Shown here one piece after another: positions 36,569-49,500 of a stretch of 64,000 bases of DNA. The notes below the pieces were generated by a model, which searched no databases, was not told where the DNA came from, and worked only from the letters and a program-made list of their open reading frames with translations. Every line of letters starts with the position of its first letter. Position 1 is the first letter of the stretch. This DNA comes from Haliotis asinina (Eukaryota > Mollusca > Gastropoda > Lepetellida > Haliotidae): NCBI RefSeq assembly GCF_037392515.1, contig NC_090281.1:43810645-43874644 (forward strand), in the 5' to 3' direction. Position numbers and translations under genes: made by a program.

Positions 36569-38872
36569 TGTGAATTCAGGGCATTACAGCAATGCTTGTG
36601 TTTTACATCATTGATTTCACACAACCACTTGCCTGGAATCCAAACAGATTCTAACTAATCTCAGTACATGGATGGCAGGGATTAAAAGGCAAATCTGCTA
36701 ACATAACCTTTTTCTAGCTGCAAGAGCCAAATGAAATGTGTAGTGGTTGATTGAAATTAAAATCTGCTTCAATGAGCAGAGGAATATCAGGCAGAAAATT
36801 TGTTCACATCTTCGTTTTGAGTAATGTATGTGAGCAATTCGATCTGTCCGCTTTTAAAACAAAATATGTACATTAGCCGCTTCAAAGCAATCAACGTTAA
36901 GTTCAAAGGCACATATATTTACACAGTACAGTACATGTTAGTCGCAAAAAACTGTCATATCAAAAACTGATTCTAATCAAGTTTTTGCAACATGACATCT
37001 GAACATTACAGTGCTGTTTCATTTATCAGTGTTGAATTGAAATGTACACCATTTGGAATCAAGAGGTAAATTTTTCTCAAAATACCTTAACAATCATGTG
37101 TAATGACACATCCATACATTCACATTAATCGCACTTTTTATGGGCATATGCCATTTATGTGGTCACCGTCCGCCATTTTGACGCCGTTTCTATACACAAC
37201 ACAGAAAATAGTATTTACCTCAAGTAAGAATATGGAGTCGCTCACAACCTTTAAACGATCTGAACGATTTCTATTACGTTTTTGTTGTTTTGGACTGTCA
37301 TATTTATTGGTAAAGTTGAAGCCGTGCAGGTAACTCAGATAACACCCTGTTATTGTTACCCAGTGCTTTGTTATTCTTTGAACAAAGAATATTTAGATGT
37401 GATTAGTTAAAAAATAACATCCCAGGGAGACAAGGGCATTCATTTCTTTGCTATATTATATGATCTGTGATACTATTTTGCTTACAGAATGTACCTGACA
37501 CAACAATACATGTATTTATGCCTCTGTTGACTGATTGTCATTTGGATGTTTCAATTAATGTTTATACGGTTGGCGAAAGCATTTCTATTCGTTTTACGAT
37601 TATCAGCATTGTGAAATATTTCTGTTAACAGCGTCTTGATTCGTTACTTTCTATTGGTCAGTACAAACTTCCGTGGAAAATGTGTCACGATATATCATTG
37701 GGTGAAAATCCCCGTCACTTTCAACGCACATGACGAGTCAAGAAAGTGTGAACGATTGCAGTGATGTTGAGCTAATGGGATACATACACGTCTACTTTAA
37801 CCTAACAGTCACATTCGGAGAATTGTCGTATGTAAAAGTTTCATACCTGCGAAGAACTCTGGTTCTGTGGTATTTCACCTGATCCAGTAATTGCTGTGAT
37901 CAGCTGACTGAAAGACGAAGAATTAGGTTGTGTGCATTTGATCATCACACTTTGGAGGTTTCAGTTTTCAAGATTTCTCTTGTAGATTCAGGTTCACCTT
38001 TTGATGTTTGAAACAGAAACGAATGTAGCTGATCTAGGCCAAGTTCCATTCAGTTCCTTTACGAGGACAGACTCAGAGCTTTGGTGCTACGGCCACAAGA
38101 CACCATACGTTGGATCACAACACAGCTCACTGTGCACAAATCGCTGTGTACGGTGTTCAGTGTAGATTGTATCCGATCTTTCAGTAAAAGCCGTTATAAT
38201 TATTTGTTCGAGATCATTGGTTTTGTAGGTCAAGCTGTGACAAGACCTCAATGTGAGTTCGCGTAAGACTATCAGAGAATGATCTTTGACAACAAATTTA
38301 ATGTGTGGGTTCTATAGTATAGGTACCAGGGACCAGCTTTCCAGAAACAAAACTATCAGAAAAAAACAGACCAGCTTTCCAGAAACAAAACTATCAGGAA
38401 AATAGTACATAATTTCCATTAATAGTACAGAAGATATGGCTTTCAACAGATGATGATCATTTTTATTCAGAGCATGTCATGTTATTAGGAAAAAAATCAT
38501 TTGCTGAATTCATCTATTAGAGCAGGAGTTTACTGAGAATACAGTGGTCTTGAATATCTATGGCTGATTAAGAGCTTCACCAAATGTATCCAACTAAAGG
38601 GATCATGTGATCCAGCTCACTGATTTGGCTGACATATGTTACCATATCCCATGTGCATAAATTGATGCACATGCTGTCATTCAGTGGAAGCTGGAATATT
38701 ACTGAGAGCATTAAACAACAAACAAAATTATATTGGATGAAAAGGCTGTTGTTGTCGATATTCATGGTTAGAATATGGTACAGAGGTCAGTTGTTGCATG
38801 AATATATGTTCTTACACAAGGAAATATGTTTCAGATTTGAGAGTCTGAACTGACAAGAGAGCTGAGGTCACC
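36569..38872. promoter_or_regulatory. Intergenic region between head-to-head TPR-CHAT and torsin-like genes
   Basis: It must hold 5' UTRs and promoters of both genes. A GTTTCAG|ATTTGAG acceptor about 40 bp before the torsin-like ATG suggests a 5' UTR intron. A direct repeat of ~40 bp (ACCAGCTTTCCAGAAACAAA) lies at 38332-38400 and a SINE fragment at 38575-38730. Confidence 0.45.
38575..38730 (+). repeat. SINE-type repeat fragment
   Basis: It has the family's GATCATGTGATCCAGCTCAC and GCTGGAATATTACTGAGAGC blocks in diverged form. Confidence 0.6.
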
Positions 38873-40666
38873 ATGGAATCCATGGACTGTGATAGTGACC
38901 CAGATGTTGCCTCACTAGACTCCCCGATGCAGCACTCAGGATGGGAGTCATGCCAGAGAGCCGTCTCCTACATCAACACCATCCCTGCTTTCAGGAAGAG
39001 CCCTGCTTCTACCACTATGGCATACAAACCCTTAGTCCCTCAGATGGTTACCATGGTAACTCAAGACAATTATGAAAACCAGTACCAGCCAAATTTACAA
39101 ACTCCAGAATCAAACTGGAGCAAATGTCGAAATGTTTTCTCTGCGGTGAATTCATTCTCAGGATTTCGTGCGCAGGAAGTGCTCTCCCCAAAGGAGAGTG
39201 AAAAAAGTATGGAAGGCTTTTCTGATGGGGATGATGACCAGGTTGCTATGGTAACAAACTCAGTTCCAAGGTTCCAAGACAGGTGTGAAATTGTTAGCAG
39301 TGTGAATCCATTTTCAAAAGGGAACATATCAGGATCCATGACTTCATTTTTCGAGGGACTGATCTCAAAAACATCTACTGACAAGTCAGAACCTGCTATG
39401 AATACTGGAATAATTGATCATGGTACGAGTTTATCAAATAAAGATAATGAAAAAACCTATTCCTCAGCAAGTCTCAGACTGTCCAAACGACACAGCTTAC
39501 CTTTCCAATCACCTGCTCGATCAAGTCCAAAACGCCAATCTCTGGAACCAAAGAGTGATAGGAAGGGCAAACACCATTCACAGCCTCCACCAAAAATGCC
39601 AAGACTGACAGAAAATGTCCAAGGGGGTCATCGTTCCAGTCCCCTCCGGTCTCTATGCAAACCACCTGCTGCTAAGCAAAGAAAACTGACTCACCACACT
39701 GCCCAGACTGCCTCAGATCCTCCATCTAAGAGTCATGGAGTGACATTCAAGTCATTCATAGTGTTCAACATCTTTGTTGGAGTATGTCTTTCAGTGTATG
39801 CTTTAAAAGTGATTCAGTCCACTTGCTCAACTTTTACCGACTTTGATGTGAATGATCTCAGGACAGACTTGAGGTCAAAAGTGTATGGCCAGCATCTTGT
39901 AACAGAGATCATACCTGATCTGATTAACAAATATTTGACAGAAATGCACCAAAGATCATCACAGAAACCCCTGGTAATATCACTTCATGGTTGGACTGGC
40001 GTTGGAAAGAATTATGTCAGCAAAATTGTGTCTGATTTCTTTCCATACACGACAGTAAACAAGTTATTAGTTCCCCTTCATTTTGCTCATAGTTCCCAAG
40101 ATGATATTTATGCTCAACAAATTCCAGAATGGATTGAAACAAACATCACTCGATGTTACGTCAATTTTGTTATATTTGATGAAATGGACAAGGCATCAAA
40201 TGGTGTTCTGAAAGGATTGAATGAATCTGTCAACATGGTTGTCAATCAAAATGCAACTGACAGACCTGTGATATTTCTTTTGCTCAGTAATTCCAAAGGG
40301 GCTGAAATCAATAAGCATGTATTTCAGTTGCTGTCAGATGGTCGTCACAGAGATCACATTACTATTGACGACTTTTCTTATGTGTTTCAGACAGAAAAGC
40401 CCCTCTGGTACACAAAATTGGTTCCACAGAAAGTGATAGATGTATTTGTCCCTTTCCTGCCATTAGAAAGGCACCACACTGTGCAATGTATTAAAACAGA
40501 CATTGTCAAGAAAGGTCTGAATGTTGACAAAAAGGCTGTTTCAGATGTTGTACAAGAAATGTCATTTTTCAAATTGAATACAGGGAACGAATTTTCACAC
40601 ACTGGTTGCAAGCGTGTGTCTGACAAAGTCGATTTAATTTACAGTGCCTTTGATGAAAATAATTGA
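38873..40666 (+). CDS. Torsin-family AAA+ ATPase, torsin-4A-like (597 aa, single coding exon)
   Basis: Torsins are AAA+ proteins of the ER lumen/nuclear envelope, activated by LAP1/LULL1-type partners. Seen: Walker A GWTGVGKN (~373-380), the torsin form ending in Asn; Walker B FVIFDEMDK (~431-439); a FLLLSNSKG sensor segment; and the C-terminal torsin GCK motif (HTGCKRVSDKVD). About 290 mostly disordered Ser/Pro-rich residues precede a TM helix (FIVFNIFVGVCLSVYAL, ~294-311). That membrane-anchored layout, with no N-terminal signal peptide, fits torsin-4A better than torsinA. The start has a strong Kozak context (CACCATGG). The long N-terminus is unusual for torsins. Confidence 0.85.
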   Translation: MESMDCDSDPDVASLDSPMQHSGWESCQRAVSYINTIPAFRKSPASTTMAYKPLVPQMVTMVTQDNYENQYQPNLQTPESNWSKCRNVFSAVNSFSGFRAQEVLSPKESEKSMEGFSDGDDDQVAMVTNSVPRFQDRCEIVSSVNPFSKGNISGSMTSFFEGLISKTSTDKSEPAMNTGIIDHGTSLSNKDNEKTYSSASLRLSKRHSLPFQSPARSSPKRQSLEPKSDRKGKHHSQPPPKMPRLTENVQGGHRSSPLRSLCKPPAAKQRKLTHHTAQTASDPPSKSHGVTFKSFIVFNIFVGVCLSVYALKVIQSTCSTFTDFDVNDLRTDLRSKVYGQHLVTEIIPDLINKYLTEMHQRSSQKPLVISLHGWTGVGKNYVSKIVSDFFPYTTVNKLLVPLHFAHSSQDDIYAQQIPEWIETNITRCYVNFVIFDEMDKASNGVLKGLNESVNMVVNQNATDRPVIFLLLSNSKGAEINKHVFQLLSDGRHRDHITIDDFSYVFQTEKPLWYTKLVPQKVIDVFVPFLPLERHHTVQCIKTDIVKKGLNVDKKAVSDVVQEMSFFKLNTGNEFSHTGCKRVSDKVDLIYSAFDENN

Positions 40667-41094
40667 TGTCCTGATTATAAGCCCTGACCAAAGCCAGTTG
40701 TGGTATTATGACAATTATGATGATTTTACTACATAATAATGTACATAACTGGAAAGGTAATCTATTTTTCTTTTGTCATATCTGTAATAGTGCTGAAAGT
40801 ACACCAAGAATGGAACTAGCACTAGACCACTTGGACAGACCAGGTTTGTTTATAATATCCTTAGAACAATCAGGACAGCAAACTTGAGAGGGTCAATTGC
40901 TGTTGTTAGCTTTATTCATTATTCAGCCAGGCCAAGAAATAATCGAAACCTGGATCAAGCATATGAATGATTGATGTTATGACTTCCCAGGCCATTTTTG
41001 TTCATTGCTTGGGTCTAGCGATGTCACCAAGTCTACACTGAGAATAAAGACCTGTGGAGCTGAATTTGGGAGGAGGATGGATTGATTTGTGTTG

Positions 41095-41270
41095 ATGGTG
41101 GGATCAGGTGGTCAGGCTGCCTGACTTGGTTGATACGTCTTCATATCCAGATTGCGTAGATCAGTGCTTATGATGTTGATCACTGGGCTCAGACTTGATT
41201 ATTTACAGACTGCTTCCATATACCTGGAATATTGCTGAGTGTAACATCAAACAACAAACAAACATTATTC
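41095..41270 (+). repeat. SINE-type repeat
   Basis: Contains GGATCAGGTGGTCAGGCTGC, TGACTTGGTTGATAC and GGAATATTGCTGAGTG, the recurring blocks of this family. Confidence 0.75.
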
Positions 41271-42459
41271 AGGCTAGTAGAAAACTTTGATTTCCACACC
41301 TTCAATACATGCTTACTAAATTCACACTACAACAGATGGAGACTACATATAATTCATTTCAACAGTCTAGACTGTAAGTAGTGTAAATATGAGCACTTAC
41401 TTGAGGCGGTTGTTCTAAACTTTTGATAAATATTTCATATTGTTTAAAGGTACTGGTTTACAAATTTGTAATGTTGAAGTTCAGTGAAAATTCTTAACAA
41501 AACATGACACCAGAACACAGCTGTTCATATGCACAATATTTGCAGATGCATTTAGCAATTTGATGCATGATCCCTGTACAATACATCTGCATAAGGTTTG
41601 CAGTTGGTTCCTCCAAGTTGATGGAGAAATCAGTCTTCAGTGTAGCCATATATACCAGATGTATACAGTCAAGTCACGTTACATCATCCATTGCACAGCA
41701 AATTGTCAGATTAATGAGGATGTCAGACTAAATAAATAAGACTAAATTACATTTGTTCAATTTGTTACCAACAAAAGTGTCAGATAAAGACTATTGTCTG
41801 ACACAGAGGTCGAATTAACGAGATTTGACTGTACATACCTAGGATTTAGTGTTCTGTAAGTGAGTCTCAACTTTTGATACTAAGTATATATCCAGTGATA
41901 TACTTCTGCATGTATGACCTCAAGGATAAATGGATGTAGGATGCAGCATGTTCAGCATTCTTTGTATTGCACTTTTGTGTTTGTCATTAAAGCTTGCATG
42001 AAGATAACTATTGAAATGACTAAGTGAAGTCATAGAGATGTTCATAATTCAACTATTGAGTATATTTGGCAGTTTGCACAATGTGTATGTGCTTTTGTTT
42101 GACTATGTCTGGCTGTGCTGAGTGTATTTTCAAGTCAGGTTTTCCTAACACTGTACATTTAAGTTTGAAGGGTTTTCTATCTGGCTGGTGCTCCACATAC
42201 GTGACTGAATAAATTTGTTAATCATGTTAATCTTTTCACTTTTCCACAAAAATCATTTTGATTACCTTGGTAATGATATGTTTGTGATGAGGGGTATTAG
42301 TGCTGATTTTGATTAATTTTGATTTGAGAGATGTTTTTGCCCAATCTTATGGGTTTTCACATGTTTAGTATCTGGAAACTGTGTGTGCATGTTTCAAGAC
42401 AATAAATTATGCTTATGTGAATTTGTTCTTTGTTTAGAATGTGTACAAAATGAAGATCT

Positions 42460-42690
42460 CAGAATTGATCTTCAATAACCCATGCTTGTTGCAAAAGGCA
42501 ACTGACAGGATTGGTTGGCCAGACTCACTGACATGGTATCATTGTATCCCAAATGAGTAGATCGATGCTCATGCTTTTGATAATTGGACTGTCTGGTCAA
42601 GACGCGAATATTTACAGAATCACCGCCACAAAGCTGGAATATTGCAGAGTGCGGTGTAAATCCAAACCAAACTAACTCACTCACAAAATG
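42460..42690 (+). repeat. SINE-type repeat
   Basis: Nearly full copy from AACCCATGCTTGTTGCAAAA through GGCCAGACTCACTGACATGG to AACTAACTCACTCAC. Confidence 0.75.
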
Positions 42691-42844
42691 TATTTGACAC
42701 TGAACTGAGGTCTCCTGGATTCATATCTGTATGACTTCTTTTCTCAGTGTAAGAGGTAATGGAGTTGTGAAGTGTGGTGTTGCACAAGGCAAGTGACTCA
42801 GTTCAAATGTACCCCCTAAGGTCTGGATTAGAATATTGGCCTAC

Positions 42845-43065
42845 AGTAACCCGTACTTGTTGTGTGAGGTAACTAACAGGATGGGATTGGGTGATCCAAC
42901 TCGCTGACTTGGTTGACATAAGTTAGGGGTTCCCAGTTGCGTTGATCAATGGGCTAATCAGGGTTAATCACTGGATTGTCTGGTCTAAACTCGATTTACA
43001 GAGTGCCAACATGTAGCTGGAATATTGCTGAATGTCAGGGTAAATCTAACTTGCTCAGTTTGAAA
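42845..43065 (+). repeat. SINE-type repeat
   Basis: CCCGTACTTGTTGTG...TGACTTGGTTGACATAAG...GGAATATTGCTGAATG in the same order as the other copies. Confidence 0.7.
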
Positions 43066-43353
43066 GTGCCTCTGTACACTTAGCATTGAGTGGGTACCAG
43101 ATATGTGAGTAGGATATGAAATTGTTACCTTCCAGAGCCAAGGGACAGATTGGTCTATATCATCCCTAGGGAGCTGAGTATTCCATGATATTTGTTCTTA
43201 ATATCAATCACAGGGTTGTCATGGTTACAGGCTAATTAAAACACCAAAATTGCCAAAGGCTGGTTATGCTTGAAAATCATCCACCAGCCCGTAACAGCAC
43301 ACGAATCTGACCACACATGTCCTCCAGTGGATACCACACACACGTGGATGCAT

Positions 43354-43825
43354 CATTCGTAACACTCGTGTCATTCCGCCAAGCAGGATGGCCTCTCGTA
43401 CCCCTCTCGTGACCATGTTTACGACTGGGTCCTGTCTAAGCGCAATCGGGCATGAAGATGAAAATAGTCTATGATTACACGATGCCATGTCTAGTACTAC
43501 TATCAACGAAAGCTAACTTTGACATTCCAAACATGGCTCTTAGAATATCTACATCCCGTGGGCAAAACAGCTATACGGTCATTCCCTTTGCAAATATGTT
43601 TCAGTGTTGAAAGCTGTTCATCTTTTAGCTCAAAGTTTATGTTTAAATTGTGCTTTGTATAGTGTAGGGAAGTTTCAAAGTTCAAATGTTCCGCCAATTT
43701 CATGTCTTGAAATGCATTTTACTACGCGCGATTTATTTGTTTGTCACGATTCTTGGCAATAATGGCGTACGAGAGGACTACGAGTCCTCCTATAGGTGAA
43801 TGAAAGAGACGAGTAGTTACGAATG
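43354..43825 (-). mobile_element. Small inverted-repeat element carrying a RecQ-helicase N-terminal fragment (copy 1)
   Basis: 472 bp bounded by CATTCGTAAC.ACTCGT and its complement ACGAGTAGTTACGAATG. Inside, 43503-43703 (minus) encodes 66 residues with LKDEQLSTLKHICKGNDRIA and VLPTGCRYSKS, matching the start of RecQ helicase domains (Q motif and Walker A, distorted by extra residues). The same element, in opposite orientation, is at 55596-56047 with only a few substitutions in the peptide. It is too short to be a helicase; either a captured first exon or a deletion derivative of a larger element. Confidence 0.65.
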
Positions 43826-44523
43826 GTGCATGCATCAAGAACTAGATTTCTTAGACTGCACTTGAATATTTTGCTCATAATGACCATATATGTCTGGGGT
43901 TATTGCATTGGTCAGCCTTGAACATAAAGAAATGCTATTTTTCACGTGTACAGCGATCCTTATAGCATATGATGCGGCTGTATTCGAATTGTGCAGGTCT
44001 GCGTAGTCATCAGGTGTACTTTTGGCCAGCATGCAACGACGAATCTCCTTATCTGTTGCCTATCAAGGTCTTCTTCATACCTGAATGTGTCGTGAAAGGA
44101 ATGGTGTCTCTATCACGCACACATTTATCTCGTGCAAGGAATGGTATCTCTAACACGAACACATTATCTTGTTCTATCTATGTTGCGAAATTGTGAGTGA
44201 ATGAGTGAGTGACTGAGTTTAGTTTTACGTGTTACAACCATTTCGACCCGTTCCCTCTAAACATTGGTCAAGTACTTGACCCACTCGTGTTATACCGGGA
44301 CACGCCGATTAGCAGGTTACGGAAAGGGGCGAGTGATGACGAAAGCAAACTGGCGATACATTGCCTCTTGGTGTATGAAACACTGTAAGGGACATTATCG
44401 CGAATTCGCAGTTTCATGATCTCATGATTTGAAATTTGCGTGGGTGGGTGCGGGGTCGCTCACACTGTACATGCAACCCTATAAAAATCATCAACATCTC
44501 ACAACAAAATGTGTGCATGCGTG

Positions 44524-44530
44524 AGTGCGC

Positions 44531-44574
<44 letters not shown>
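44524..44574. repeat. GC/GT dinucleotide repeat
   Basis: A (GC)n run passes directly into (GT)n. This is a potential Z-DNA-forming microsatellite. Confidence 0.95.
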
Positions 44575-44576
<2 letters not shown>

Positions 44577-45039
44577 GGAATGGGGTTCCAAAATATTTTA
44601 CATTAATTAAATCTGTTTTTATTTGACAGAATATACCAGATTTACTCACATGTACAATGTATGAGTTTAGTGTTGCTTATGGGTCACCTATAAAGACTAT
44701 ATCAAGATTAGCGCAAACATGTTTGATTCCACCATCAACGTCAAAGTAGTTATTTCACCAATCTGTGACAGGTTACTCTGTCATGTCTTAAATGTAATTG
44801 TATCTAGCTTGAATGAATTAGAAAAGAGAAAAAGCAATGAGTCTTCTCCACATTTGCACAGTGAAGTGCCCTAAGTCTTAAGAGCTGCTTTTACGCACTT
44901 GGACCGCTTTGAACATTTTTTTACATAGTATTTTATTTATCATCATTATTATATTTTAAGACATTTATATAGCGCACATATCCAAGCAGCTGATACATGC
45001 TCAGGGCACCTGTATATTCTTTTAAAACGAGTGGCATGA

Positions 45040-45186
45040 GCAGGTTCCAACTAGCCCAATGGTTAAAGTGTTCGCTCGTCATGCATGGGTACAATGTGTG
45101 AAGCCCACTTCTGAAGTCCACCGGTGTGATATTGCATAAAACGGTGCAAAACCATACTCAATCACTCACTCAATCACTCACTCACT
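45040..45186 (+). repeat. tRNA-derived SINE copy
   Basis: Diverged head (CTAGCCCAATGGTTAAAGTG), GGGTACAATGTGTGAAGCCC, and a CACTCACTCACTC tail. Confidence 0.7.
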
Positions 45187-46556
45187 CGGGTAATCCGCTA
45201 AGCATACGTTTGTGTGATCTACACCTTAAATTGTTGCAAATTACTGCCCACTTTCAATTCTAACAAAATCGCTTTCGGAAAATCTTTAAAATGAGTGACC
45301 TGGACTTATATTTGTCGAAGTTGTTACAGTTATTGGAAAGTTGAGTGCATGTGATACAATGAGATACACTGGCGAGCAAAAGAAAATACACAGATGTAAT
45401 TGTAGCTGCAATCCCAAATTTGCGATCTAACAAGTAAACTTATTGATAACAGTGATTGTATAGAACGAAACTATCATGTTTAATTTTCCAAAATGCAACC
45501 AAAACGTTTGTAAGTGTTTCGCACAAAGTTTTGCAAAATTGTGATTATTGTCCGATGCCCGAATACTTTTCGCACAGAGTGAAGAAAATGCCAAGACTGA
45601 CGTCCGCGCAACGAGAGCGGCGGGGCCACAGGAATATCACAAATGTGTGTTTTCAACAGCCCTATTGCAAGGGCATTGGGTTGCACAAGACAAATCCTAA
45701 TTCAGCTATTTAACCCTTTCAATATGAGAGGCAAGATATGTGATCTACCCAGATGTGGACGTGCAAAAGTCGCAACAACCCGAAGAGGATCGCAATCTGC
45801 GGGTTACTCACTTACGCAACCGGATGTTGGCGATGACGTCATCATCAGCCACATTACTGGGTAACTGCGGAAACCGATTCATAGTGATAAGACAACTTCG
45901 TGCTGCATAGTATGGGCCTGCCGAACACTGCTTGCTATGGCCTTCACCTTCCAGCATCGTAGAAACCGTCTGCAGTGGTCATCACTTCGTTGCTGTTTAT
46001 TGGTACAATGTCATTTTGCAGATAAAAATACTTTTAAAACGTACATTATCCATTTATTTCATCTAAAGGTTTTGTTATTTTTATTTTATTGGAGAAACAT
46101 AACCTGTGTACTTTCTTTTGCTCGTCAGTTTATAATGTTATGAAATATATGTGATCGAGAAACCGCCGATATACGTTTTGGAAAGACAAGATGAAAAAGT
46201 GACCTAACGATACTAAATGTTATGTTGAAAAAGCCACAAACACTCGGATAGCAGAAACATGGGCTATTTTTCACGACCTCTCGAGTGTTCCAGTTTTATT
46301 GGTCCAAGCAGCCCGCGTTTTCTAAAGAAACAAATGATCGAGATGGGTCGACAAATGATCGACGAGATGGGTCGGTGCTCATGATATCAATCACTGTTTG
46401 CTTGATCCAGGCTTGATTACATACAGACCGTCAACAGATCTAGAATGTTCCGAGAGTGACTTTACCAGCTGACAAACACCACATATTTTTAACGACACTG
46501 AGTGTAATCTATCAGGTGATAGTCTTACATACTGTCCTTCTCACAGAGACGCTGCT

Positions 46557-46559
46557 ATG
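46557..46559 (+). CDS. Mosaic gene exon 1: start codon at exon edge (proposed)
   Basis: GCTGCTATG is followed at once by GTAAGTTA, an excellent donor. Splicing in phase 0 to 47703 gives MRLLSLLGVVALVVSAG, a typical signal peptide. The alternative is an ATG at 47661 in a longer first exon (MERVYNSNYS...), also open. Confidence 0.5.
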
Positions 46560-49500
46560 GTAAGTTAATGTGAAAACTGTTTAAAACTTCATAGATCTAA
46601 GTTGACTTGCACTAAGATATTGTGCTTGATAGGGAGAGTGAATAACCGTTTGTTTAATCGTTGAGAGAATAGGGCTTGCTCAGATGATTTAAGGTGATAG
46701 GATCCTGCAACCCGGTCTGTGGCTTCGTTCCTGGAGAGTCGTGGAACCCAGATTGTTCGTATGGTTGATCATATTACCAAGCATCACTATGAAATTCCTG
46801 CTTAGAACTGGACTAACATGTTTGCACCATGTTTGCTGACGAAGGAAATCGAGTTATGACTCGATCGCTTGGTTGTCGTTTCCAAAAGATCGGTGTTCGT
46901 CATATCAACCACTGGTTTCACCAGACCATTCTCGTTTATAAGGTCATCCACGGCATAATTTCACCTAATGCCTTTTAAACAACAAACCAAAATGTATGTT
47001 TGTTTCGCAAATCCTGGATTATTTACAAGCCAATCTCATGAAATCGGGCGTTAGGTCCCGCTAACTTTAATCAGTGCAGGAGAGCCTTACACGTTAAGGA
47101 AACGAACATTTGGGCAAATTTATGGAAGCGTATTCTTGCCAGTCCCAACATTTTGTCTCCCTCTCTTCCTAGTGTGCGTATGAGCGTTTAGTTGATTATA
47201 TGAGGAAATAATACTTTTCCCTGTATCCTATGCTGTGTGCTATTACTTTCTACATGTACGTGCTTTAAAAAACCATGCATTTGAACAATACACCCTTCAC
47301 ATTCACCTTCAGTATCACATGTCTGTGTGTGGACATGCATGCGCGCGTATATGGAACTATATCAGACTGTTAGGCAGCAATGTTCATTTGGACAAAAGAC
47401 TTAGGTGCTATCTACCAAACCTTTAACATATTTCAATGAAGATGTGCGTTACTGAATGTTCTGATAGTACCTAAATAGGAAAGTGAAACTAAATTGTGAT
47501 TTTTCATTAAGCCAGTTGTAAATAACATCAACATATGTTAAAATATTTGAGTGGCATTAACACGTTTCCATTGAGCATGGTGTTAAGAACATGAGACTGA
47601 TGATATCAAGTCGAGTGTGTGACCACCCGGTTTCCTGTTTGAGTGAAACGGTATCCTCACATGGAGCGTGTTTACAATAGCAATTACTCTTTCCAATTCC
47701 AGAGGTTGTTATCATTGCTGGGTGTTGTGGCACTCGTTGTTTCAGCAGGATGTGGTGAGTAGCCATTTCTTTCAACAACATGGGGTAGCCTGGAGGTTAT
47801 TTCGTTAGTTCGTCATGCCAAGGACCCGGGTTCGATTCCTCAAATGGACACAATGTGTGAAACCCTTTTCTGATGGTCTCGCTGTGATACTGCTGGAGTA
47901 TTGCTAAAAGCGTCATAAAACTAAACTCACTCACTGACACTTTCAAGATTGACTGAACCAAAGCGATGTTAAATACTGAATACTTAACCTGAATAGAGTC
48001 ACCATATCACCGGTTCTGAAATAAGGCACTACTGTATCACTGTAAAATATCGGTCCCGTTGTTATCTTTTATTGTTGTATTATGTTTGTTGAAATTATTT
48101 TTGTGTCGATATTACTGTAATTATATATGATCGGACTGTGTATTTTAACAACCATGATCAAATGTATAATGTTCACTGACAGTATCGGGCAATGGGTTTA
48201 CCTCATGGTTAAAGCTGTCACGAAGAAGACCTGGGTCCGATTTCCTACTTAAGTACAATGTGAGAAGCCCCTATCTGGTGTACTCCGCGTCATCATGCTG
48301 GAGTATTGCTTAAGACGGCGATAAACTGAACGCACTCACCAACTCACTATATCATCTATTTCGGTGTGTCCTAGATGAGGAGAAGAGGCATTTCAGCAAT
48401 CCAGGACAGGTCATCACGGACACAGTCCACAGTGTCGGGGACCTCTTCCACTCTTTTGGATATCATGTGGAAAGGTTTCTAGGTACGTCAACTCTACAGA
48501 TAATCATGGTTCATGTATAAATAGATATTGTACATAATGAAATGTGGGTAAAACGAACAAGTGATTGACAATATGAGCAGCACCCGGGCCGTTCATGCAG
48601 TGTCCTCACAAACGAACCATATCTCCTAAGAACTACAGCTTACTAAAGCTTCACTACACGTTACGGCCCAGTGCATAGATCTGCCCAATAGAAAACAAAT
48701 AAATATTATGTGTCTGTCTGCCACTCATCAATATACATCTATCACGCTCACATTACATCGAAATACAAATACGAAATTATATAAATTATATTATAGAAAG
48801 TATATCTGTTCTATCTGTTTAATTTCATTTTTTATTGTGATCTGTTTTAGTTAAATGTGTACCTATAACATCACCAGTATTGATGAGTTCTGTAAATCCT
48901 TGGTATTTTAGCTTCTCCCTCAGTCCACCAATATTTATGGATATTATATGTCTCCAAAGAATGAGACACTTTGGTGGGTACCCGGTAGGCTAAAAACGGT
49001 TATTGGATTACCTTAAAACAACTTAAGGTCCTGGTCAACTAAACTTATCAAGTTACTCTACAGATGTGATTTTAAGCATATAGTTCTTCTGGAAGACTTG
49101 ATGGGCTGTGCTCATTACATGCCGCGGGAGTGTGTCTACTCAGATCTAACTAACCCCTGATTGTCCTTTGGGATGTAGTTCAAATGAGGTGAAGTTCTTA
49201 TGGAAGTACGCGTTGACTACTTGGCAAACTGACTGGTGGAGCATGGAGGCATTGTTCTATAAACACACAACAGTAACGAGCATTGTGAACCCGTCAAGAC
49301 CAGGGACGGATTGGTCTCAAGTAAGCCATGCTGGTCGTAAAAGGCGACAAACGGGACCAGGTGGTCAGAGTTGCTGACTTGCGGACATCTTATATCGATA
49401 CCCATAATGTTAATCACTGGATTGTCTGTTCCAGACTCGATTATTTGCAGCCATTAGCTCGAATAGTGCTGAGTGAGGCGTTAAACAACAAAACAACTAA

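Larger units (their letters stand above)
40667..46556. other. Repeat-rich intergenic region
   Basis: No host gene recognised. It contains the torsin-like 3' flank, several SINE-type fragments, the RecQ-fragment element at 43354-43825, a GC/GT dinucleotide run and AT-rich spacer. Confidence 0.55.

Noticed and set aside
44156-44230. Possible SINE or promoter next to GAGTGAATGAGTGAGTGACT
   Set aside because: Only the tail-like repeat is present, with no body, so it is too little to call.
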